This document shows positions 8,281-16,447 of a DNA stretch of 16,447 nt, piece after piece. Position 1 is the first letter of the stretch. Every line of letters begins with the position of its first letter. The DNA is from Betaproteobacteria bacterium (GTDB taxonomy: Bacteria; Pseudomonadota; Gammaproteobacteria; Burkholderiales; UBA9220): the NCBI GenBank assembly GCA_020061285.1, contig JAGUYQ010000011.1:1-16447 (forward strand), in the 5' to 3' direction. Made by a program: the position numbers and the translations under genes. The notes beneath the pieces were generated by a model. It ran no database searches and was not told where the DNA came from. It saw nothing but the letters and a program-made list of their open reading frames with translations.

Positions 8281-9473
8281 GAAAGACCGTGCTGGTCGCC
8301 GGCGGCAGCCATAGTGACATTCCATTCATAAAGGCCATACAGTCTCTTGGTCACGCCGTCATTACCAGCGGAAACCGCGCGATGGATTTCGGGCATGGCT
8401 ACGCGGACGCTGTGGCCCTGGCTGACTTTTCCGATCCCGAGGCCATGCTCGTACTGGCCGAAAAACTCGGAATCGATGCCATCTGCCCAAGTGCCAACGA
8501 TTTTTCCATGATCAGCAGTGCCTACGTAGCCGAGCATTTGGGCTTGCCCGGCTACGACAGCTATGACACCACCCTGATGCTGCACCACAAGGACCGATTC
8601 CGGGAGCTTGGAAGCCAAATCGGACTGACCGCCCCAAAAGCAAAACATTTCAAGACGCCGGAGATTGCGTCGGCCGACATCACGGGACTCTGCTTTCCGC
8701 TCATCGTCAAGCCCATCGATCTCACTGGCGGCAAGGGAGTTAGCCGGATCGACAATCTCTCGGGATTCCCGGCCGCGGTTCGTAACGCCTTTGATTCCTC
8801 CCGCGCAAAGCGCATCGTTGTTGAGGAGTTCTTTAGCGGAACCCTTCATAGTTACTCGACCATTATTAGAGACCACAAAGTCATTTTTGAATTTTGTGAC
8901 AATGAGTTTTCATTTCTTAATCCCTATACGGTTTCCACCTCCACGACCCCGGCCACCGTGAGCCCCATGGTGCTCGCGGCGGTCCGGCGTGAAACGGAGC
9001 ATCTGGCGAAAACCTTGAATCTTGTGGATGGCATACTGCATGGCCAGTTCCTTGCCACGCCGAGTGATTTCAGGATCATTGAATTCACGCGCCGCCCTCC
9101 GGGCGATTTCTATGCCGTCCCCGTTGAACACACGACTGGCATCAACCCAGCCGAGCTCGCCGTGCGCCCCTTTCTCGGCCGCCCTCTAAGCCTTCCCACA
9201 CCGCGCAAGCCCGATGCGGTTTATTTCAGCCGATACTGCCTGATGGCGGACCGTGAGGGCATTTTCCAAGGGACGCAGGTCGCGCCGGAAATCGAAGCCA
9301 ACATTGTTGATCGCCTTGTCGTCGTTCAACCGGGCCATCGTGTCGATAATTACCTGAACGAGCGCTTGGGCATTTTTTTTCTCAGGTACGGTTCGTCAGC
9401 CGAAATGGAAGATAAAACAGCGTGCATTCACAAACTGATTAGCGCATCGATGTCTGGTCCGGGGCGGCCCTAG
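8277..9473 (+). CDS. ATP-grasp family carboxylate-amine ligase
   Basis: A protein of 398 residues. A Rossmann-like pre-ATP-grasp domain (VLVAGG at 5-10) is followed by the ATP-grasp fold. HHKDRF (103-108) opens the fold, IVKP with Lys145 and the loop TGGKGVSR (150-157) form the nucleotide grip, VVEEFF (181-186) holds the adenine side, and IIEFTRRPPG (267-276) stands where the metal-binding E-x-N-x-R-x-G motif normally is. The Glu and Arg are kept but the Asn is replaced. ATP-grasp enzymes of this PurK/carbamoyl-phosphate-synthase-like kind form an acyl phosphate and pass the acyl group to an amine or other nucleophile. The gene overlaps the aldehyde dehydrogenase stop, and the B12-type radical SAM gene begins three bases after its own stop. 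A role in attaching the acid to an amino sugar or amino acid is a reasonable guess; the substrates are unknown. A patch at 8881-8940 has only 19 G+C of 60. Confidence 0.85.
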   Translation: MRKTVLVAGGSHSDIPFIKAIQSLGHAVITSGNRAMDFGHGYADAVALADFSDPEAMLVLAEKLGIDAICPSANDFSMISSAYVAEHLGLPGYDSYDTTLMLHHKDRFRELGSQIGLTAPKAKHFKTPEIASADITGLCFPLIVKPIDLTGGKGVSRIDNLSGFPAAVRNAFDSSRAKRIVVEEFFSGTLHSYSTIIRDHKVIFEFCDNEFSFLNPYTVSTSTTPATVSPMVLAAVRRETEHLAKTLNLVDGILHGQFLATPSDFRIIEFTRRPPGDFYAVPVEHTTGINPAELAVRPFLGRPLSLPTPRKPDAVYFSRYCLMADREGIFQGTQVAPEIEANIVDRLVVVQPGHRVDNYLNERLGIFFLRYGSSAEMEDKTACIHKLISASMSGPGRP

Positions 9474-9476
9474 GTC

Positions 9477-10871
9477 ATGAAAATTCTTTTGATTGCCCCT
9501 TATCTCGATGACCCCAGGGAAAAGAGAAACGATTTCCTGCCTTCTGGCGCGCTGCTTTGTTTGGCCTCGGCGCTAAGGGAGGCGGGTCATGTTCCGATTC
9601 TGCTGGATCTCAATAGCAGAAAGACCCATGATCAACCCGATCCGAACCGGTATTGCCTAGATAAAATCTTGGACGCAATACGCACGGAAAATCCGGGATT
9701 GGTTGGCATCTCTTTCCTGTTTTCCGGCTTCATGAGCACGGCCTGGCGCTATGCCAAAGCAATCAAGTCGGTTTCGCCGAATCTAAAGATCATTACGGGC
9801 GGTATTCACGCCACCACCTTTCCTTCGGAAATCCTGGGCAACTGCCCGGAATTCGATTACATCGCCCTCGGCGAGGGCGAAAGACAAATCGTGGAAATCG
9901 CCGACCGATTGGCCAATCCCCCCATGGGCGACCTTTCCGACATAAAGTCGTTTGCCTACAGGGATACGGGCGGCAAGGTCCAAATCAATATGGATCGGGA
10001 ATGGATCGATTACGCCAACATGCCCATGCAGGCCTGGGACATGGTTGATTTCGCCGACTATGAAATGGATTTGAGCAATTATTCCAATTTCAAGGGCCAT
10101 GAACTCAAAACCGTGGTCCCGGTCATTTCAGAACGGGGATGCCCCTACAAATGCACTTTCTGCGATATGTATATCGTGCAGGGAAGAAAGCTTCGGCGCC
10201 GCAGTCCCGTAAGATTTGTCGATGAACTGCAATATCTTGTCGATGAACGTGGGCAGCGCATGTTTACGTTTATGGACGATAATCTGACTGTCGATAACAA
10301 TCATATACTGGGAATCTGCAATGAAATAATCAGAAGAAACCTGGATATACAGTTTACGACTTCCGGCGGGCTCGGAATGAATAGCCTTCGTCGGGAAGTG
10401 ATTGATGCCATGGTGGCGGCCGGGATGACTTCGGCGCTCTTGGCCCCGGAACATGGTTCAGACTATATCCGTAATACAATCATCAAGAAGCATCTTGATC
10501 GCGATACGATTTTTAAAGTAGTCGAAGACCTGCGCCGGCACCGTGTAAGCTTGGCGGGCAATTGGATTATGGGGTTTCCTGAGGACACCAATGAAACGCT
10601 TCAGGAAACGCTCGATATGATCAATGTCCTCAAACTGGACAGAAACTGGGTGGGTACACTCATCCCATTTCCGGGTACACCCGTATTCGATCAATGCGTC
10701 AGGGACAGGCTCTTCATCGAGGACATGGATGTCTCCAAGCTCTGGCTGACGCCGGTTCGGGCCCATCAGGATGGGAGTGTCATCAAGCCCTATGCCATGT
10801 CGCTCGAGGATTTGAGTGGCTGGAGAAAAACGTTTATAGACATTCGCTTCAAATATCTTCGCAATCTTTAA
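9477..10871 (+). CDS. B12-binding-domain radical SAM enzyme (class B type)
   Basis: A protein of 464 residues. Residues 1-145 form a cobalamin-binding-type Rossmann domain (MKILLIAPYL; SGALLCLASALREAGH at 23-38; GGIHAT at 109-114; GEGE at 132-135). The His-based DxHxxG motif is not visible, as in many members of this group. The radical SAM motif CxxxCxxC is at Cys222, Cys226 and Cys229 after ISERG, and MDDNLT near 264-269 and NWIMGFPED near 361-369 are typical of the family. Family members methylate unreactive carbon or phosphorus centres, or rearrange or cyclise carbon skeletons, using SAM with or without cobalamin. Here it probably modifies the same small molecule as the genes before it. 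The spacing to the ATP-grasp stop is three bases, and the wecE-like gene follows after 25. The exact reaction is unknown. Confidence 0.88.
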   Translation: MKILLIAPYLDDPREKRNDFLPSGALLCLASALREAGHVPILLDLNSRKTHDQPDPNRYCLDKILDAIRTENPGLVGISFLFSGFMSTAWRYAKAIKSVSPNLKIITGGIHATTFPSEILGNCPEFDYIALGEGERQIVEIADRLANPPMGDLSDIKSFAYRDTGGKVQINMDREWIDYANMPMQAWDMVDFADYEMDLSNYSNFKGHELKTVVPVISERGCPYKCTFCDMYIVQGRKLRRRSPVRFVDELQYLVDERGQRMFTFMDDNLTVDNNHILGICNEIIRRNLDIQFTTSGGLGMNSLRREVIDAMVAAGMTSALLAPEHGSDYIRNTIIKKHLDRDTIFKVVEDLRRHRVSLAGNWIMGFPEDTNETLQETLDMINVLKLDRNWVGTLIPFPGTPVFDQCVRDRLFIEDMDVSKLWLTPVRAHQDGSVIKPYAMSLEDLSGWRKTFIDIRFKYLRNL

Positions 10872-10896
10872 TTTTTCTGGCGGCTCTTCAAGCGGC

Positions 10897-12039
10897 ATGA
10901 TGGACAAGAAAAATATCCCTTTCGGCAAGCCCTTTATCGCGGGTAAGGAGTTGTATTACATCGCCCAGGCGGTGATGGACGGCCACTTGTCGGGGGACGG
11001 CCCTTTTTCCGCCCGCTGCGAGCGGTGGCTGGAGCAGCACACGGGGGCGTCGAAGGCCCTGCTGACGCCTTCCTGCACCGACGCCCTGGAGCTGGCCGCG
11101 TTGCTGCTGGATATCGGGCCGGGGGACGAGGTCATCATGCCCTCCTTCACCTTCGTTTCCACCGCCACGGCTTTTGTGTTGCGCGGTGCTGTCCCGGTGT
11201 TCGTCGATATCCGCGAGGATACCCTCAACCTGGATGAGGGCTTGGTGGAGGCGGCCATTACTCCCCGCACCCGCGCCATCGTGGCGGTGCATTACGGCGG
11301 CTGCGGCTGCGAAATGGAAGCTCTGCGGGATATCGCCGACCGGCACGGCTTGGCGCTGGTCGAAGATGCCGCCCACGCCCTTGGCGCCAGCTATCGGGGC
11401 AAGCCCTTGGGCAGTTTCGGCGACTTGGCCTGCTTCAGCTTCCACGAAACCAAGAACGTGATATCCGGTGAGGGGGGAGCCCTGGTGGTCAACCGACCCG
11501 AATTGGTTGAACGGGCCGAGGTCATCCGCCAGAAGGGCACCAACCGCCACCAATTCCTCGCCGGTCAAACCGATAAATACACCTGGGTGGATGTCGGTTC
11601 GTCCTTCGTGGCCAGCGAAATCGTCGCCGCCTTCCTATGGGGGCAGTTGGAAAGGGCGGAAGAGATTACCGGCAAGCGGATGGATTTGTGGCGCCAATAC
11701 CATTCGGCTCTCGCGCCCCTGGAAAAGCAAGGGGCGTTTTCCCTTCCGCAACCCCCTGCGCATTGCCACGTCAACGGCCATATCTTCTATTTGCTGGCAC
11801 GTTCCGAGGACGAACGGAACGCATTGTTGCGCACGCTCAACCAAAAGGGGGTGAATGCGGTATTCCATTATGTGCCCCTCCACTCCTCTCCGGCGGGCCA
11901 GCGCTTTGCACGGTGCCATGGCGAACTGGCGGTAACGGATTCCGTGGCCGGTCGCTTACTGCGTTTGCCCTTGTACTACGGGATGGAAGTGGAGGGCATG
12001 GGGTCCGTGCTGGGGGCTGTCTCAGCCCACTATGGCTAG
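10897..12039 (+). CDS. wecE: dTDP-4-amino-4,6-dideoxy-galactose transaminase (WecE-like)
   Basis: A protein of 380 residues, the usual length of this DegT/DnrJ/EryC1 (AHBA-synthase-like) aminotransferase family. As far as can be recalled it tracks E. coli WecE over its length: IPFGKP at the N-terminus, LLTPSCTDALE (55-65), PGDEVIMPSFTFVSTA (75-90), VEDAAH with Asp157 contacting the PLP ring nitrogen, SFHETKN with the PLP lysine Lys186, GEGGALVV, and the C-terminal FHYVPLHSSPAG. It should transfer an amino group from glutamate to C4 of dTDP-4-keto-6-deoxy-D-glucose to give dTDP-Fuc4N. The genes making that substrate (rmlA/rmlB type) are not in the window. Two ATGs are adjacent (10897, 10900), with no clear Shine-Dalgarno sequence. 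It ends the plus-strand run, convergent with the next gene. A related sugar substrate is possible, because this family shifts specificity easily. Confidence 0.85.
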   Translation: MMDKKNIPFGKPFIAGKELYYIAQAVMDGHLSGDGPFSARCERWLEQHTGASKALLTPSCTDALELAALLLDIGPGDEVIMPSFTFVSTATAFVLRGAVPVFVDIREDTLNLDEGLVEAAITPRTRAIVAVHYGGCGCEMEALRDIADRHGLALVEDAAHALGASYRGKPLGSFGDLACFSFHETKNVISGEGGALVVNRPELVERAEVIRQKGTNRHQFLAGQTDKYTWVDVGSSFVASEIVAAFLWGQLERAEEITGKRMDLWRQYHSALAPLEKQGAFSLPQPPAHCHVNGHIFYLLARSEDERNALLRTLNQKGVNAVFHYVPLHSSPAGQRFARCHGELAVTDSVAGRLLRLPLYYGMEVEGMGSVLGAVSAHYG

Positions 12040-12085
12040 GCTAGCGAGGCCGTGGTTTTGAAGGTCGTGGCTGGCGGCGGATGGT

Positions 12086-12103
12086 AGCCCCGGCAGGGGG
12101 GCT
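12086..12103. terminator. Hairpin between convergent genes
   Basis: AGCCCC 12086-12091 pairs with GGGGCT 12098-12103 around a six-base loop, between the stop of wecE and the stop of the convergent TPR-methyltransferase. No real T-run follows on either strand, so it is a weak or bidirectional terminator at best. Confidence 0.3.
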
Positions 12104-14286
12104 CATTGTTCAGGATGTTGTTCCTGACGCCGCACCCAAAATTGGTACATCCCCGAGAATTGCGCCGGATGGGTTTGCTCCCAATGGTGCCACAGCTTCA
12201 AGTCACTCCTGCCGGGGTCGTTTGGATGGGCCTCTTGATAACTTCGCAGCGCCGTGGGGTCGCTGAGTTCGAAGCCGAGGAATTGAAGTTTCAAGGCTTC
12301 AACCATGCGCGCGATATCGCCTAGATCGAATTCCCGTTCGTGGACGTGGAACAAAAGATCACGACAGGTGCTGAGGGTGTAGAAATCATGCCTTGCCGTT
12401 ACCGCCGCCCAGTGTGGCGGCGCATCGCTGGCAAGGGCTTGGGCGCGCATGGCGCGAATTTCCCTTGGCGTGCCGGAAAGGCGCTGGTTGTGAATTCTTT
12501 CCTGTAAAGGCTTCAGGTCGGAGCGTCCCAATCGGCTATACAGACCGATTTTCATCACGCCCCCCTGCACCAGGAGTTCGGAGAGGATGCGCCAGGCGCC
12601 GAGGGTGTCGTCCATATGGTGCAGCACGCCTACCGATTCGATGATGTGGAAGCGCTCCGGGCAAGCGTTTAGGTTGAGGATGTCCGCTTGGGCAAAGCGG
12701 ATATTGGCATGTCCCAACTCCTTGGCTTTTCGGGCGGCATAGGCGAGGCTGGCCCGGCTGAGGTCGATGGCCAGGATATCGGCTTTGGGAAAGCGCCGTG
12801 CGGTCAATATGGCGTTGAGGCCGGTGCCGGTACCGGCGATCAGGATTTTCGGGGACTCGGGCAGGGAGAAGGGGGTGTGGCCGGGGAAAAGCGCCGCCAA
12901 GGTCCGGTTGGGGGAGCCGACGGGCCTGAGAAGCGGGACCGTCTTCCAGCGCGGGTAGGGGTTTTCCTCGTATTGCTGGCGAACTTGGTGGGAAAGGCCA
13001 GGGTCTATCGGCGTCAGGCTGCTTAGGCTGGCGGCTATCCTGGCTTCTTCCTGCGGCTCGAAAACCTGCTGCTGGAATAAGGGGGCGAGAGGGGTGAGAA
13101 GCGATTCGCCCAATAAGGTCGCGGCGGGGAGCGTATTGAGCGGCCGATAAGCGGCATAGGCGGCAATGGCCGCTTGAAGCGCCTCTTCCGGCAATGCCCC
13201 GTCCGAAATGCGCTGCGCCAGTGTCCCGATCTTGTTCTCCTCATCCTCTGTTTGGGCGAACAGATATTCGTTATGGAAGCACTGTTCCGCCAGGGCCTCG
13301 GCGAGTTCGAAGCGATCGGGCGAGAGCGGCCGGGAAGCTGATGCGTCGTCGAGCAGCGCTTTTCTCAATTGGGTGAGGCGAATTTCCCAATGGGGATGGT
13401 TAACCAATCCATTCCGAAGCAGCGACAGCAAGAGGGGATGACTGGGCAGGAATTCCCCGCCCTCGGCCCATTGGCCGGGGTCTGTCGCGGCCCTGCTGAA
13501 CTCGGGGTCGAGTTCGAGCAGGTGCCACCCCGTCGAGGACAGCGCGGCCGTTTCCGCCCATCCTTCCGCCAGCGCGGTGGACAGGAGATTGGACAGGTCC
13601 GGGGTGGGGTGTTGTGGCCGGTATTGCTGCAAGATGCTGCCCGCGAGCATCTTGAGGCTGACGTCTCCTGGGGACAAACGTAGCCCTTCCGTCACTAGCG
13701 CCAAGGCGCCGGCATGGTTGCCCAATGTGTGTAGCGTGTAGGCTTGGTTGTGCAGAATATCGACCCTGGCTGGGGCATGGAGGGCCGCTTGGCGATAGGC
13801 TGTCAGTGCTTCCTGGTGGTATCCCTTTCTGCCCAGCGCATTGCCTAGGGCGTTGGCCAGGTCCGCGTCGCCAGGGAAGATTTTTATGCCGCGCTGGAGG
13901 AGGTCGATGGCTTCTTCCGGCTTGCCTTGATCGATCAGGACGCTTCCCAAGTTGATCCAGGGGGCGGCCCACGCCGGGGCGAGTTTCATCGTTCTTCGGT
14001 AGTGCGACGCCGCTTCTTCGAGTTCATCCATGTCACGCAGCAAATGCGCCAAATCGAAAAGGAATTCCGGGGTGCTTGGCTGAAGCTGCGCGGCCCGTTG
14101 CAGATAGGGGAGGGCTTGGCGAGGCTCGTGCTGGAGGGCCAGGGCGAGCCCGGCCATGTGTAGCGTGCCGGGATGGTCGGGCGCCATGGCAAGCGCTGCG
14201 CGGCAGATGTCCCCGGCCTCTTGCAAATGGTTGGACTGTATAGCTTCACGTGCTTGGGTTAGAAGCGTTTCGATATTCAATTCCAT
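12103..14286 (-). CDS. TPR-containing SAM-dependent methyltransferase
   Basis: A protein of 727 residues. About six TPR helix pairs cover residues 5-215 (repeat ends such as AMAPDH, KLAPAW and RLSPGD). A helical region of unknown role runs from about 220 to 430. QQYEENPYPRW at 437-447 marks the lead-in to a class I methyltransferase: motif I is ILIAGTGTGL (481-490), Asp508 in AIDLS should bind the SAM ribose, Asp535 in ADIL the adenine, and SVGVLHHMDD (551-560) is the post-motif-III segment of the common type-11/12 fold. It should transfer a methyl group from SAM; the TPRs probably bind the protein or glycan acceptor. No signal peptide is seen. The start is ATG 14286, with a weak AGAAAG before it. 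The gene runs opposite to wecE and divergently from the next TPR gene, so it has its own promoter. The acceptor is unknown. Confidence 0.85.
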   Translation of the reverse strand: MELNIETLLTQAREAIQSNHLQEAGDICRAALAMAPDHPGTLHMAGLALALQHEPRQALPYLQRAAQLQPSTPEFLFDLAHLLRDMDELEEAASHYRRTMKLAPAWAAPWINLGSVLIDQGKPEEAIDLLQRGIKIFPGDADLANALGNALGRKGYHQEALTAYRQAALHAPARVDILHNQAYTLHTLGNHAGALALVTEGLRLSPGDVSLKMLAGSILQQYRPQHPTPDLSNLLSTALAEGWAETAALSSTGWHLLELDPEFSRAATDPGQWAEGGEFLPSHPLLLSLLRNGLVNHPHWEIRLTQLRKALLDDASASRPLSPDRFELAEALAEQCFHNEYLFAQTEDEENKIGTLAQRISDGALPEEALQAAIAAYAAYRPLNTLPAATLLGESLLTPLAPLFQQQVFEPQEEARIAASLSSLTPIDPGLSHQVRQQYEENPYPRWKTVPLLRPVGSPNRTLAALFPGHTPFSLPESPKILIAGTGTGLNAILTARRFPKADILAIDLSRASLAYAARKAKELGHANIRFAQADILNLNACPERFHIIESVGVLHHMDDTLGAWRILSELLVQGGVMKIGLYSRLGRSDLKPLQERIHNQRLSGTPREIRAMRAQALASDAPPHWAAVTARHDFYTLSTCRDLLFHVHEREFDLGDIARMVEALKLQFLGFELSDPTALRSYQEAHPNDPGRSDLKLWHHWEQTHPAQFSGMYQFWVRRQEQHPEQ

Positions 14287-14319
14287 GGCTTTCTAGTTCA
14301 TTTTCCAGCTTGAGTGGGT

Positions 14320-14343
14320 GCATCAATTGTGTGATGCTGTCAA
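14320..14343 (-). promoter_or_regulatory. Perfect inverted repeat beside a consensus -35 hexamer
   Basis: On the minus strand TTGACA (14343-14338) is a full -35 match and is followed directly by GCATCA, six bases, TGATGC (14337-14320), a perfect inverted repeat. The repeat falls where the spacer between -35 and -10 would be, upstream of the TPR-methyltransferase start (14286). No good -10 lies at 16-18 bases, so the promoter is not proven. The arrangement suits an operator for a dimeric regulator. Confidence 0.3.
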
Positions 14344-14355
14344 AAAAGGCGAGGC

Positions 14356-14388
14356 TTGGCGACTTTTATTGCCTGTATGTAAAACAGG
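14356..14388 (+). promoter_or_regulatory. Weak candidate promoter with an overlapping inverted repeat
   Basis: TTGGCG (14356-14361) and TAAAAC (14380-14385) are 18 bases apart, each four of six to consensus, and point to the TPR/GT9-like gene at 14523. CCTGT (14372-14376) and ACAGG (14384-14388) form an inverted repeat overlapping the -10. A further GC stem (CCGGC 14401-14405, GCCGG 14411-14415) lies downstream. These are candidate operator or leader structures only. Confidence 0.2.
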
Positions 14389-14522
14389 GGGATCGAAAAA
14401 CCGGCATCCCGCCGGGCTCAAGAGTGGCAAAATTCTGTCGAAAACAATAAACATGTAATCTGCCGGCCTGCTTGGCTTGCGGGTAAACCGTATCGCACAT
14501 CCCGTTGGAGAAAAGAGAATAA

Positions 14523-16447
<1,925 letters not shown>

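Noticed and set aside
10888..11568. A 226-codon minus-strand open frame opposite wecE
   Set aside because: The plus strand matches WecE over its full length; the antisense frame has no motif.

Overview
The window looks like part of a surface-glycan or protein-glycosylation (probably flagellin-modification) island of a Gram-negative bacterium, most likely a Pseudomonadota. The grounds are a WecE-type aminotransferase, the 5' part of a pseB (pseudaminic acid pathway) gene, and four large enzymes with N-terminal TPR arrays (three glycosyltransferases, one methyltransferase). TPR-fused enzymes of this kind are common near pseudaminic-acid genes in Alphaproteobacteria and magnetotactic relatives, but the taxon cannot be fixed from the sequence. 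Base composition is uneven (hand counts of single 60-base lines run from about 32% to 65% G+C), as expected of a mosaic island.

Layout. At the left edge a minus-strand gene begins and runs out of the window (1-51); a short AT-rich gap follows. A minus-strand pair comes next: a TPR-glycosyltransferase (1222-3213) and a radical SAM/SPASM-like enzyme (258-1235) that overlap by 14 bases. Across a 304-base divergent spacer lies a plus-strand run. It opens with a second TPR-glycosyltransferase (3518-5464) that overlaps a second radical SAM/SPASM-like enzyme (5461-6714) by ATGA. It continues with an aldehyde dehydrogenase (6775-8280), an ATP-grasp ligase (8277-9473), a B12-binding-type radical SAM enzyme (9477-10871) and a WecE-like sugar aminotransferase (10897-12039). 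These six genes overlap or are separated by at most 60 bases, so they probably form one transcription unit. A convergent TPR-methyltransferase (12103-14286, minus) follows. A second divergent spacer with several inverted repeats then leads to a TPR/GT9-like protein (14523-15995) and pseB (16003 to the right edge).

How the genes may work together (inference). WecE and PseB belong to two amino-sugar routes: dTDP-4-amino-4,6-dideoxy-galactose, and the entry step to pseudaminic acid. The TPR glycosyltransferases probably act in the cytoplasm on protein or glycan acceptors. The block radical SAM - aldehyde dehydrogenase - ATP-grasp - B12 radical SAM resembles a small pathway: radical chemistry to build or alter a carbon skeleton, oxidation of an aldehyde to an acid, then ATP-dependent joining of the acid to an amine, possibly the amino group WecE installs. 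That could make an unusual N-acyl substituent on a sugar. It is the strongest candidate in the window for an undescribed system. The repeated architecture of TPR-glycosyltransferase followed by radical SAM enzyme, present twice and head to head, is the second.
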